From the NCBI GenBank assembly GCA_914767715.1, contig OU612065.1, positions 3,350,001-3,414,000 of the forward strand: DNA of 64,000 bases, given 5' to 3'. The position numbers were made by a program, and so were the translations under genes. The stretch is from Membranipora membranacea (taxonomy: Eukaryota; Bryozoa; Gymnolaemata; Cheilostomatida; Membraniporidae). The notes under the pieces were generated by a model. It was not told the origin of the DNA and ran no database searches. It saw only the letters and a program-made list of their open reading frames with translations. Position 1 is the first letter of the stretch; the number at the start of each line of letters is the position of its first letter. Shown here one piece after another: positions 1-12,400 of this stretch.

Positions 1-53
1 ATGTCATAGTGTGTAACTACCATAGTGTACAACTTCCTATTATTTTCCTGCAG

Positions 54-1696
54 GTTCTTAATTACGGAATTGGAGGTTACTATGAGCCTCATTGTGACTT
101 TAGTACTGTAAGTATCTGACATGCTTGTGGTCAAGATTTTTTGAGATATTGTGTGCATGTGCAATAGGCCTATGTGTGCTGCTGAAGAAAACAATGACCA
201 TACCCTGTACAAAACACGTCATTACTAGTATTCTGAGCCAATACAGGAAATTATCTTTAAAAAAAACAGATTCTTTATGAGAGGAAAATATCGACCTTAT
301 GGGATTCAGGCCAACAATGGGGCCTTATCTGTATTATTGGTTGTGTTGGATATTGCTACTGTGGTGTTATCTACTATGTATCACTATCACCGCGCCTTTC
401 TTATTTCTTGTGTTTTGGTTTTGTTTTTATTGGCTGATGGGCTTTGGCTTGTTGTTGTGTGGAGTGGTCAACTCATGTTTGGTTTTAAAAAAACACACCT
501 AACATGAGTAGATAACTTCAAATTGTTGGACTGAATCCCAGTATAACTAAAGCACCACTTCAAATTAAAACCTATCGAATGTTTATTTGTACGCTTTACC
601 CCACTACTAACGCTAACGCTGTAAACATAGACATATTTATTTTTATTCATATGTGTATGGTTGGTTGTAAAACCACACTGTGCCTTATTTTGAACTTGTA
701 AACATTGAGCCCTCCATCTTTTGCGTTACTTTTCCAGGCGAACAATCCCAATGCATTCCTGCCAGGAGCTGGTAACAGATTAGCTACATTTATACTTTAT
801 GTAAGTAGTAATCACTTTCACATGCAACTCATTACTATCTCTACTACTGAATGTGTTACAGTATCAAACTAAACAATGTTTCTGGGATTTTCTGCTTTTC
901 AATGTCTCCATATTTCTTGCTTTAGCTAACTGATGTAGAAAAGGGCGGAGCTACTGTGTTTCCTCGTATAGGTGCTGCAGTATGGCCGGAAAAGGTGGGT
1001 CCAATCTAACATTTATGTATAACCATGGTGATGGTGGGATAACCTGCAAGCAGAGCCTACTGGCTGCACTAAAACAAAGTGAAATTTTGAGGGTTTTCTG
1101 TAAGGTTGTCTGTGTAAGCTTTTGAGGGTGCTCCCTGTTGAGAACTAATTATCCTATATTGAGAGTTTTGAATTAAATGACCCCTCTCAGCTTGTTTCAG
1201 ATATAGGTCACCACAATTGGATTGTATACTAAATAGCTATTGTAAAGCATACTTCTGTTTGAAGGGTGGTGCAGCATTTTGGTACAATATTCGATCAGAT
1301 GGAATTCCAGATGATAGAACCCTCCACGGAGCTTGTCCTGTTCTGGTTGGATATAAGTGGGGTAAGTTTGTGTAAATACTCTTCTCTATTATGTAGGTGG
1401 GGGTAAGTCTTCATGATTAACTGTAAGGCAGTATAATTGCTCTATCCATCTCAGTGGTTACAAAACCTCCAGTCTACCTTTCTATTCTAGTCTGGATAAA
1501 ATAATTAAGTTGTTATAAACATAATACTTTGTACTAAACAGGATCTTGAGAAATATTTCAAACTATAATTCATCTTGTACTCAATATGTATGGGATTTAT
1601 AAGGGTTCTTCATTTTCAGTTTGTAATAAATGGTTCCATGAGTCTGGCAATGAGTTTACAAGACCGTGTCCGCTTACAAGTAATCCTGGACAATAA
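54..1696 (+). CDS. P4HA: Prolyl 4-hydroxylase alpha subunit, 3' end only (partial gene)
   Basis: These are the last five exons, 54-107, 738-800, 926-994, 1265-1361 and 1620-1696 (stop TAA), each with AG/GT borders and a continuous frame. The 119 residues are the core and C-terminus of the Fe(II)/2-oxoglutarate dioxygenase domain that hydroxylates proline in collagen-type repeats in the ER. The iron ligands are visible: HCD in the first exon, and in the fourth exon a distal His (TLHGACP) followed ten residues later by the Lys that binds 2-oxoglutarate (VGYKW). By eye, about 105 of 119 residues match the complete copy at 13606-22131, and all five exon lengths (54, 63, 69, 97, 77) are identical, so this is a tandem paralogue. 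Intron sequences differ. The 5' exons lie left of the window. An AATAAA at 1879-1884 may end the transcript. Family assignment is firm; the vertebrate-type subclass is not resolved. Confidence 0.93.
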
Positions 1697-2639
1697 ACTA
1701 TTACTCTCCTGCTCTAATGAGAACAGATCTACAAAGAGAAGTACGGACATATGTACAGCAGACACATCTATGGGCTGATTTACATCTGCATGCTGTCAAC
1801 CATTGTCGACGAGTTAATATTTTTTTTTTTTTCTATTACTCGCTATCTTATGGATTCGTGCCAAAGACATATTTGATCAATAAATTACCCGTAAGAAACT
1901 GTGTCAAGTTGTTAGTGAACAGTACAGTGAGTGGTTTTGGCCTCAAATCTTGGGATTACGAAAGGCTGGGGTTATAAAATGATACTGTAGATTGTAGGTA
2001 TTGATGTAAATGGTGGTAAATATGTGGTTTTAGGTGGGCGGGGTGACTTTCAAGTGTGCGGTGATGACTTGTAAATGAGGAACAAAATTATTTTTGAAAA
2101 AAAGCAGTTTACTTATAAGTCTGATGGCTTTATAGTGGGGTTTTACGTTCGCTGAATGTGTTCTGATCGATTTTTACCAGTGTCTGATAAAAGAGAGTAA
2201 AAATAACAATTACAATAAAATGTTTTAAGCCATTGGCATTCAGTTTAAAATTTTCAATTGATTCCGCCGAAAACTAATTTATTACATTTACTAACAATTT
2301 CATCAATCTGGTTACTAAAATGTTCATCAATAAAAACCCCTAAGAAATAAACGCAGTGTTAGTGTGGATAGTGAAAGTCATAAATGTACAAAAATTTCAT
2401 TGTCAAATTAAAATATTCATCATTCTTGGTTTGAAAGAATTTAAAAGCATGAAAATTTCTGTTGACTACTTCTGAGCTTCCTAAATGGCTATCAGTTCCA
2501 GTGGTAAAAAAAGTTTTTTTAAAAGTTCTGTCTTCAGCATACTGAATTACACAATTAAAACCTTCACATCTAAGTCATTATTATACAACCACCGTAGTAT
2601 CGGTCTTAGCTTTGCGCCTTGTGGTGCGCCAACACGAAT
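1697..2639. other. Intergenic interval after first P4HA gene
   Basis: This holds the probable 3' UTR and AT-rich spacer. There is a poly-T run near 1821-1833 and candidate polyadenylation signals. I see no coding exon. Confidence 0.5.
1879..1884 (+). terminator. Candidate polyadenylation signal AATAAA
   Basis: AATAAA lies about 180 bases past the stop codon of the first prolyl 4-hydroxylase gene. A second AATAAA occurs at 2214-2219. Either could be used; there is no transcript evidence. Confidence 0.4.
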
Positions 2640-3580
2640 GGCATCATAATCTGAAGAGGGTTATATATACTTTTATTGTCAGCAACAATTCATTATTTCA
2701 AATGTTTTTCATGATGTGACATAAATGGCAAAAAAGAAAAATGGTACAAACAAAGATTCAACAAAAAATAAGACTATACCAATAAACTGAAAAAATGTTG
2801 CATTAGCCTTTTCTTAAACATATTCAAAGTAAGAGTGCTTCTCAATGAAGAGGGTAAAATATTAAAGTTTGTTGCTATTTTGTGGTTTAAGTTGTCTAAT
2901 GGAGGTTTAAGTAAGTGTGTATCTCTTCTTGGAAATCGGTGTGGTGTTGTAATAAAAAATCAGGGATGTATGGAGGTGATAAATTATTCAGAGCCTTAAA
3001 TCCCGTAATGCAAGTAAAATAATTGCTCAGTATTGGAAGGGGTTAAAATTTTAAGTGATGTACATAGGTCATTAGTAGGTGACAAATAAAAAGGTATATG
3101 TTGAACATTGGCCACAATTCTCAAGGCTCTTTTTTGCTGAGTGAAAATAGGGTTTGTGATATTTGATGCACATAAGTTGTAATATATCTGGATACCATAA
3201 ATGAGATAACAGTGAATAAATTGAAATTAAAATTGTTTAGCAGAATGCGTGGTCAAGTAGGGTCTGCATAGCTTAAGTAAGTTTGTGTTTTTTGACACCT
3301 TATCCAAAACAGTCTCACAATGGCCATTCAATGAAAATGAGTCAGATATCTTAAAGCCAAGAAGTTCAGTTTCATGCCTTTGAAATATTTGGTTATTGTC
3401 AAATTTTAAATTTAATGATGAATCCTCCCCATAGGAACTTAAAAAGTGTGATTTTTTATAATTTATTGTCATGTGATTATTTTTGCACCACTTGTTGATT
3501 GAAACCAAATCTCGATTACAAATTTGAACTAATTCATTGACACATTGCTTTCTCCCTCTTAAAATGTTGGATTTAATCAC
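2640..3580 (-). mobile_element. Non-LTR retrotransposon relic, C-terminal part of reverse transcriptase
   Basis: On the minus strand, 3580 to 3227 is open for 117 codons with the look of a LINE reverse transcriptase after the catalytic palm: a 'W...N.M.IN..K' segment, then LGFKISDSFSLNGH (the common LG..ID..L.W..H motif), then a Lys/Leu-rich region. In the same frame past 3227 the protein-like reading continues as a typical LINE tail (YGIQIYY... then QQKRALRIV) before stops appear near 3030. The catalytic YADD/FADD box and everything upstream are missing, so this is a 5'-truncated, dead copy. The clade cannot be fixed from this piece; jockey/CR1-type elements are the closest pattern. Confidence 0.8.
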
Positions 3581-3639
3581 ATAGCTACTATCTTAACTAC
3601 TAAAAATGAAAGCTGAAGACAGTTGAAAGCTTTAGAAAT

Positions 3640-3845
3640 CTATCCTAGACCAATGCATATTTGTGATAAAGTTATGTCAGACTTGCATGGTAAAGAATTT
3701 CAGAGTTGAGAGGCAGTCGTTCCACCATCAATAATTCATGCCAATTAGAGCATTGGATATTTTTACCATGCAAATCTGACATTACTTTATCATAAGTAAC
3801 TACCTGACTAAAACATGCATTGGTCTTTGGCTAGTTTATCCTACC
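3640..3845. repeat. Imperfect inverted repeat, MITE-like hairpin
   Basis: The left arm (about 3648-3698) and right arm (about 3756-3843) are reverse complements with gaps. The block TGATAAAGTTATGTCAGACT near 3665 matches the reverse complement of sequence near 3770-3792 with few mismatches, and AGACCAATGCAT near 3647 matches near 3816-3827. The right arm has about 30 extra bases. There is no coding capacity and no clear target duplication. It fits a decayed miniature inverted-repeat element. Confidence 0.6.
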
Positions 3846-4000
3846 AACTCAAGAAAGTACACTCATAGACACCTGAATGAGTGTATAACGGTAAATCCAT
3901 TCCCCACTGATTCATGCTGCCTGAGAAGGTCCATTCTGATTGTGTAACAATAAATCCAGTTCGACATGAACAGCTGCCTGTTCCACAGGTTACGATTGCT

Positions 4001-4029
4001 GCATGTATGTATGTATGTATGTATGTATG
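4001..4029. repeat. (ATGT)n microsatellite
   Basis: About seven tandem copies of the tetranucleotide ATGT. Simple sequence only. Confidence 0.9.
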
Positions 4030-4489
4030 CGTATTTTAAACCATATATCATTGCAATAACGATAACATTTGGCTTAGTACATTAAAAAATTTATTATGAG
4101 TTGTTTTGTCTCATAAAAAACTGGAAAAAAGGTGATCTTTCTCTTATCGATCCTTCACCTTTCGACTCTAAAAATCACATATCTGCGAGAGTGTTTATAA
4201 AGAAAAGGATTCAAAGCTTTTCTGTCCTACAGCGAGCATCTGAGTCTATCGCCCACTTTTCCTCATTATTAATTACTTGTTGAGTGGGTGCCCCTCATCA
4301 TTAAAGATATTGATCAGGTTTTACGTGATAGGTAAGCTATAAAATCGTCGTATATGGCAGCTAATTATGTGGAATTATATTGAGCTATCATTATGACAGT
4401 CTTGATACAACAGGAAGTGCAGTATCACAGTATAGTATAGGAGAATAGAATCAGTAAATTCAGATTGAGGCTTGTGATAATTAGACTTG

Positions 4490-4572
4490 CCGTTGTTGGT
4501 CCTATATTTTGGTTTTATTGTTTTGCAGTCCGGGCGTAGAATGATAAAACCAAAATATATGACCAACTACGG
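4490..4572. repeat. Near-perfect hairpin with 29-bp arms
   Basis: The left arm at 4490-4518 and the right arm at about 4544-4572 are reverse complements with two mismatches, separated by about 25 bases. Both arms carry a block reading TATTTTGGTTTTAT in arm orientation. It is probably a foldback element remnant. No flanking duplication is evident. Confidence 0.7.
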
Positions 4573-5879
4573 CATATCAAGATTCTCAAACCATTTCATT
4601 TCGTAAAACGTAATATCTACCAATCAATAACATACAGTAAAACTTTTTCTCCCAACTAATTATTATTTCTGTGCATATATATATATTTTTTTTTGGATAT
4701 TAGGTCAAAAAGTTGTTATTTTCGTTTGTTTATAACAAAATTATTATTAAAATTAAAATATTATAAAAACCACAATAAAAACACATGATAATTATAAGTC
4801 GACTGAATAATATAAGATTGTGCATTGTCATAGTGTAACTTTCCCTCCCCAGATTGGTGCCTATGTAATAGAACTGACGCTGAGATTGTTGGTATTATTG
4901 TTGGTGTTATTGTATCTCTAATAGCGACGTGAAAACTAAAATGGTAAAATTGTTGCAATGTTAATGGTCTGAAAACTTCTTGATAAAATGAATGAAATTG
5001 ATGACATTAGAATAACGAGCATGAGTAATTACATAAAACAATTAATATCAGTGTCACAATAATATCAAAACGACTATGGAATCAAGAGTAAAGTTGTTAA
5101 AAAATACCTTGTTTAGCTTCCAGGGATGGAGTTAGATGTATATAATATTGATAATGTTACTGTAATCTGTTTCTGATCTTTTATGCTGTTTGACTTTTTA
5201 AATAATAAAGTCACAGCGAGCTTAATGCTACATGTTGCTCCGTAGCTGATAATATTGAATGTGAATTCAGGTTAAATGTACCAAAAACAGCATGATATTG
5301 ATATTGATATTGTGTAACATGTACTAAATCAAGGATGGCCAAGGATTATGATTCAAGATAAATGATTGTTGCAAAACAATTTCATAAAGGCAACCAGAAA
5401 AAAACAGCTTGGAGCGATGATGATTAGTATGGCTGAATGTTGTTTTAGTGGTGATATTAAACTCGAGCTGTTGCAATAATAATCAGTTCAATTGTGATAG
5501 TAAACAATGAGACAGAGATTGATAGCTATTGCGAGAGCAGTTGGATTCCACAAACAGACCAAAATCTTACACATAGTATCAACAAATAAAAAATAAGTGC
5601 AAAATTGAGATGTGTGATAATTTTAATTCTACGTGTGATGAGTACATTAATTTCAGTGTGTGTATTAATTCTGTTGAGTGGATTAATTACTGTGCATGTA
5701 TGAATTTCTGTGCCTCATAAATCGCAACAAATATTGTCAAATCTGTATCAATATTAATAAATTTTAGTGACCCTTATAATAAAGCCCGATAATAATTATA
5801 ATTTATCTGTAACCATAATACTGTATATACATAATATACTCATCATAATTTGTAACATCGTAACTCTTTGTTCACCTTT

Positions 5880-8430
5880 CACCGCCATATCCTGATCGGG
5901 TGGCGGGTTTCTGCCTGACTCCTAGTTCGACCAAACTTCTCCACCTTATTCGGTCACTTGTACCACCTCGTTCTAGATCTAGCCAGCGAAGGTCGGCATT
6001 GATTGTGTCACTCCAGCGCTGTTTTGGCCGTCCACGCCCTCAGCTTCCCTCTACCCTCATCTCGTACACTCTCCTGATATCTTCATCACTCTAACGTCGA
6101 CAAACATGACCATACCAGTCTAGCCTCTTTTTCCTCATGACATCTCTGATTGGCATTATATTTGCTTCGGCTGTTATCTCTTCATTCCTTCGATGTTCCT
6201 CTAAGCTTATCCCCATGCAGTACCTTAGCATTTGCATTTCACAAGAGCTAACCCTGTCTATAAGGGTTCCTGTTACGGGCCAGGTCTCATTCCCATACGT
6301 CAGAGCTGGCCGTATAGCAGTCTTGTAGATGAGGATTTTCAAGTTAGCAAGCATCTTCCTGTCGCAGAGTACTCCACTCAGCTCCCGCCATTTGTTCCAT
6401 GCCTTTGAAATACGCAGCTCAATCACCTTGTGACACCCTCATTCCTGTTGGATGGTGGTGCCCAGGTACTTAAACTGCATGCGCCTGGGTAGGATTTCCT
6501 TCTCTTCTGAGTTGTACTTCCTCATCATGATGTTGCCATCCTCACCTACTGGTGGTAAATACTCTGTCTTTGACATGCTTAGCTTAAGTCCCAAACTCTC
6601 CATTCTCTCCCTCCATAGTTCCAATCTTCTCTCCAGATGTTCCCTGTTGCTATCACATAGTACCAAGTCATCGGCGAATAACATCGCCCACGGTGTATCT
6701 TCACCAATGCTCTCAGTAATCACATCCATAATGATGATAAAGGGCAAAGGACTCAATGCCGATCCTTGATGTAATCCGACCTTTATTTCTATGGCTTCTG
6801 TGCTCCCAGTGTTTGTCCTGACTTGGGTTGAACAGTTCTCATACATGTCTTAGATGGTCTTGATGTATCCTTCAGGCACTCCTCTCCTCCTGAGGCAGTA
6901 CCAGATCAAATCCCTCGGGATGGTGTCGTAAGCCTTTTCAAGGTCTACAAACACCATGTGCAGGTCTCGATTGAACTCTCTGAATCTCTCCTGTAGTATA
7001 CGTAGACAGAACATTGGTTCTGTGGTGGACCTTCCTTTCTGAAAACCATATTGATTTTGCTTGATGGATGGATTTTATTACTATCACTGACAGCATTATT
7101 AAAAGAAAAAATGAGTCGCGAAATACATGGTAATTGCTGGCACTTTGAATCAGCAAGAAAAAGCGAAGACACTTGGAATAAAAAATCAAATCTCTGTCTA
7201 AAAAAGTATTTCGTTTAAAATAAGAGTGATATGACGCAGAAAACAGTCTCTCCCCAGTGAGCTTCTATGTTTTACTGTACGGTATCTGCCAGATGGACAT
7301 TTACTCAACAGATCATTGATGAAATGATCCTCATCGTGAATATAGCGTAAGGCCAGTGTTCGTGTCTGATTGTCGATCATGGTATAAATGTCGGGATGTT
7401 CAATGCCTAACTTAATAGCGTCCTTGAAAATTTTACACAGGCGTTGCTTGTCAGCAGCATACAAGCTTTTAAAAATAATGGGTAAGCAATAGGAGATTTG
7501 TGATACAATAAAACTTTTAAAAAGCATATTTGATAGTGATTTAGAGTCTCGTAGTCTTGCTTCAATCACTCGTTCTAAAAGCTTGAGGCAGTGACTGAGA
7601 AGTTTGATACCCCGATAATTGCCACACATCAAAGGGTCTCCTTTCTGTTTGAATATTGGTGTTATAACACTTCTTCTCCGTTCCTGGGGTATGCCGTCTC
7701 TCATTATCTCTCTCAGACACAGTGTCATCCAGTTGATCCCCCTCTCTCTAAGCAGTTTAATTAGGTCGATTGGAAGTTCATCAGGTCCTGTAGATTTCTT
7801 GTTCTTCATTCTCTCCAGCTGGTACTCAACTTCTGTGGTTTCAAGGTCCTGAATCGGGCCTTCAGTTGATGATACAGTTGCAAGCTCCTCTCTGGTGTTT
7901 TCAGTGTTCAAGAGGGTGTTCCTCCACCTCTCCTTTGCTTCACTGTCCTCACTCAAGATATTTCCATTCCCATCCTTCACAAAAGAGAGCCTGTCTATAT
8001 CCTTTGACCTCCGCTGTCTAGTTTTAGCCATACGGTGGATCCTCTTTGGACCATTTTCAGTCAATTCCTTGTAAAGGTTCTCATTCGCAGCATCACGTGC
8101 CATCCCACACTTCTCCTTACAAATCTTGTTACAATTCCTGTAGAACTCTCTATCTTCCTCAGTACCAGATATCTTCCATTCTTTCCATGCCTGTTTCTTC
8201 TCCTTAACTGGCTGCTTTTTCTACTTCTTCGTTCCACCACCAGGATTCCTTCTCTAGCTACTTTCCCGGGATAGATTCTCCTAGCACCTCTTTAGCAGTG
8301 TCGATCACCATGGGGAATGTCTCCCCATAGCCCCAAACCTCTCACTCTCTTCAATTTCTTCGAACTTCTCTGACAGTCTCTGCACTAGTTCTTCTCCTTC
8401 TTCTTTCCGTAGTTTCCACCACCACCAACA
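5880..8430 (-). mobile_element. RTE-like non-LTR retrotransposon, degenerate and split by a nested insertion
   Basis: Read on the minus strand, the 5' half (about 8430-7555) encodes an endonuclease-to-RT linker and RT fingers (MKNKKSTGPDELP, PIFKQKGDPLMCGNYRGI, LLERVIEARLRD). After an interruption, the RT resumes at about 7070 ([31 protein letters not shown]). It continues with the GLHQGSALSPL motif, the catalytic box MLFADDLVLC near 6667-6684, and a C-terminal tail with YKTAIRPALTYGNETW and RLDWYGHV down to about 5890. In-frame stops (for example near 6850, 6430 and 6090) make it a pseudogene. The pattern matches the RTE-type elements often misannotated as craniofacial development protein 2. 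The endonuclease is absent or unrecognisable. Confidence 0.88.
7072..7550 (-). mobile_element. Second LINE fragment nested inside the RTE-like element
   Basis: Between the two halves of the RTE-like reverse transcriptase lies a different LINE C-terminus in the same orientation. It reads ISYCLPIIFKSLYAADKQRL, then a region ending SLGRDCFLRHITLILNEILF and a stop near 7198, followed by AT-rich 3' sequence to about 7072. The 301-codon open frame at 7198-8103 is therefore a chimera of outer and inner elements. The inner piece contains only the post-catalytic part of RT, as expected for a 5'-truncated insertion. Junctions are placed where the outer protein pattern stops and restarts, so they are good to about 20 bases. 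Confidence 0.75.
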
Positions 8431-9474
8431 TAACTCTTTGGTGAAGTGGAAAGTGAACCTACACGTAGAACCCTTGAATGAATTAATATCTCACACACTC
8501 AAGACAGAGTAGACTCGGAGCAATCCAACTACACCTTGTTGTGTACACGGCCCAATCTGTTTCTCACATAACTACAAAGGAGCGATTGTATCAAAGTGAA
8601 ACCACAACATGTGCGTATGAACACACTTTCACTTTACCTTTAAATCCGCCTTGACCTAATTTGAAATATATGAAATTAAGCCTGAGAAGGAGAAACACTA
8701 GGCTGCATACATAAAACACTCATTCTGCGCATGCTCAGCTCTTGGCATGAGCTGATCTCTGCAAAATTGAGTCTCGGAATTCCGAAGCCATCTGATTGGC
8801 TACCTGCTCTGGTGGTATGCTCTTCAATGCGTGCGGAATTAATATTGATAGTCATTCTCTCTTGTCACTATTAGCTGATTTTGATTGGCAGTTCATGCAG
8901 GGGCTATCCCATTCTCCCTGACCAAATTTTCTCTCAGGACCTAGACTAAACTCATCGTTCTTGCACATGCGCAATTTAAAGTCACGCATGATTTATACTT
9001 AGCCTTACGACATCTACTTTGTGGTAACTATAGCCTAGTTTATCAGTGATCTACATGCCCAGTCAGATCACGAGAGTCAGTATGTAAAACACTTTTAAAG
9101 AAAAACATTTGAATAAATATGTGGCGTAGATAGTCGAACTATCTTGGAGAAACTCAAACAAGTTTCTATTGATAGAATCATTTAGGATCTGAATCTGCTA
9201 ACCGACTGCAGCCAATGTGTTGGCCACCAACCAGACGGAGCCAACACAAATGCTAAACTAACTGCAGTTACTAGTATCATATATGCTTCAAGTAGTAGCA
9301 CAACCAATGACTAACGTAACTAGCTACTAGTCTTTTGGACTGGAGTTCATTGTTGTTGTTTATTTCAAATCATTGGTAATACGTACTGTGTATGTATGTT
9401 TTATATTGTCACTGGCTTGTAGCAAGGAGCTTTTTCTCATAGGACATGCAGGACAATGAGTTTATAGCAAATGG
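8431..9474. other. Spacer between two LINE copies
   Basis: No recognisable coding sequence. Part of it may be the 5' untranslated region of the downstream CR1-like element, but the element's 5' end cannot be placed without other copies. Confidence 0.4.
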
Positions 9475-12400
9475 TTATTTGTAGATTAGGATTTCATTTG
9501 AGAAATCATGGGCAGATGTTGTCAGTGGGGACAAGCTGTCTGATGACATCAAGAAACTACAAGAGAATGTCTCAAACACACAAAATATGTTGACAAAAGA
9601 TATGGACTCGAAAGATGCTGAAAGACGCAAAAATAATGCAATCTTGTTTGGTCTACAAGAGGAGAAAACTGCAATGGAGGATGTCAAAAAACTCATGCAA
9701 GGAGAAATGTTTAAGAGCTTTGATGCCCCGGAGCATGCCGCTCGACTAGGAACCAAACGTGAGACTCCTAGGCCTATTAAACTACGGTTTGAAGATGAGA
9801 AGTCAAAGTGGGAATTCCTCAAACGGGCCAATGCCAAACTAAGAGAATACGACATATTCTGTGGGCTCGACAAGAGTAATAAGGTGAGAGAGCAAGAGTA
9901 CCAACTAAGGCAAACCATAAAGCAATTCAAGATCAAAAACAATGAGCATGAGTATAGAATCAGAAACATGGCAATAGAACAAAAAAATCAATCCTCGGGG
10001 GAATGGGAGAAAGTGAAACCTGTACAGCAGGAGCTCAACCAACTAAGCCTGTTTCTAGCAAACACACGGTCAGCCAAAGGCAAAACTACAGATATCACCA
10101 CACTAACTACTGACTTTGACTTTATCTGCCTCACGGAAACACATCTCGATCAGACAATCAATTCACAATCAATAATTGAATCTCCAGTAATGACAATCTT
10201 CCGTAAAGATAGAAACTGTCGGGGTGGGGGTGTCCTAGTAGGTGTGAAAAGTATATATGAACCATATGAACTTCAGTGTGATACAGGCAATCATGAGATG
10301 GTTGTAGTTAAAATAGACCCTGGGCTGATCATCTGCTGCTACATATCTAATGATGTCAATGGCATTGATGACACAATCTCGAAGCTACGATGGCAGCATC
10401 CAGAATGTCTTACTATAGTCGCGGGGGATATAAATCTTCCAGGAATAGACTGGGAAACAAATCGCATCAAAGCACAAACGCCATACAAACATCTCCATCA
10501 ACAATTTTTGGATATCCTAGCTGAGAACAATCTCACACAAACTATATGTGAACCCACACATGTGCATGGTAACACACTGGACCTGCTATGCGTTAGTGAT
10601 CCATCGTCTGTGTTAGAGACTCAAGTTATTATCCCGGGTCTAAGCGACCATTTCGTAGTCACCGCGGAAATATGTACAAAAATGACTATGCAATCCAAAT
10701 TACCGCTTTGCTCTAAAACCAAAGAAATAAGGCTCTTTAGGGAGGCTGATGTAGAAAAGTTTGAACAACTCATGGGAGACGTAGAATCACGTCTTTCTGA
10801 CATGTACAATGTTGAAAATATGTGGTCATTATTTGAATCAACCTTTAGAGAGGCTATCGAGGTCTCAGTACCTACAAAAACTGTGAATGTTCAATCGCCT
10901 GACCAACCCCCGTGGTTCAATAAGCGCACCAAAAAACTGGTAGAAAAACAAAGGGCAACATATAGCAAATATAAGTCCACCTGTGATCCTTTCTTCCTGG
11001 CTAAACATAAGAAAGAACGCCGAGACCACTCAAAAATATTCAGGGAACTTAAGAGAAAGCATATCACAAACAAGGTGTGTAAACCATTGATCCACGGAAA
11101 CAGTAAACCGTTCTACAAATACCTGCGAAATAAGAAAAAGGAGCAGCACCCGATTACAAAGCTCAGACAACAGGACGGTAGCCTCACTGCAGATAATTCT
11201 AAGTGCGCCGGCATACTAAACTTGTATTTCCAGCAACAATTCTGTCAAGATGAAAACCTTGATGGTCTCACACCCCTGCCAGCTCACCTGGCATGCATTG
11301 ATACCCATGAAGGGGGTATCAAAACACTGATTGCAAACCTAAAAAACAACAAATCGCCATGTCCCGACCAGATCAGAAAATGTGAACTTCATGTGCACCC
11401 TGACATGGTAGCCCGATGCTTAAAACATATTTATCAAGCCTCCTTGAACACGGGTAAACTACCATGCATGGAAGCTGGCTATTGTTAGCCCGATACACAA
11501 GAAGGGATCAAAAGAGGAGGCATGCAACTGCCGCCCTATCTCACTGACAAGTATACCATGTAAAATGATGGAGCATATTGTCCTGCATTATCTGAATGAG
11601 ACTTTAGACAATTAACTTCACAACCGTCAGCATGGCTTTTGTAAAGGGCTGTCTTGTGAAACGAAGTTATGTGCCACATACCATGAACTTGCGAAAGCTG
11701 CCGAGCAATCCACTACAGTGCATGCAGTCATACTAGACTTTCAGAAGGCATTCGATAAGGTCCCACATAAACTACTGATGGACAAGATTAGAAAGATCGA
11801 AAATATTGATGCTTATATTGCCAACTGGGTCCAGGACTTTCTGTCTGACAGATTCCAAAAGGTTGCTGTTAGAGGTGCAGAGTCGGATGTCTTACCTGTG
11901 ACCTCAGGGTTGGGTCCTTGGGCCTACCTTATTTCTGCTCTATATCAATGACCTACCTAACTCAGTCTCCTGCAACGTAAGCCTTTACGCCGACGACACA
12001 CTGATATATGCTAAAATCCAAACCCGAGCTGATGAGATTTGCTTTCAAAACAACATTGACTCACTTGTGAGTTGGTCAACAAAGAACAAAATGCCGTTCA
12101 ACAGAACGAAATGTGAGGTGATTGTGTTCAATCAAGGTGCTACACCGCTCCCTCAGTACGCTTTATCCGATCACTTATTACAATGTGTTGATACCACTAA
12201 GTACCTTGGAGTCGTACTACAATCAGATCTGAAATTTAAGAAACATATATGTGACATTATGGGAAGCGCAAACAAGACTCTAGGTTGTATAAAATACACG
12301 CTACATGGAGCTCCTGAGAAGGCAAAACTACTTGCATACACGAGTTTATGCCGCCCTAAGCTTGAATATGCAGATGTACTCTGGGACCCGTCTGACAATG

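Larger units (their letters stand above)
3846..5879. other. AT-rich intergenic interval
   Basis: Apart from the (ATGT)n tract and the hairpin listed separately, this stretch has only short open frames without family similarity, and a short TGATAT repeat near 5295-5315. I see no gene. Confidence 0.5.

Noticed and set aside
277-507. Hydrophobic 76-codon open frame resembling membrane segments.
   Set aside because: It lies inside the first visible intron of the partial P4HA gene, is T-rich, and overlaps a second similar frame, so it is compositional.
7198-8103. Single 301-aa host protein.
   Set aside because: The two halves belong to two different LINE reverse transcriptases joined by a nested insertion.
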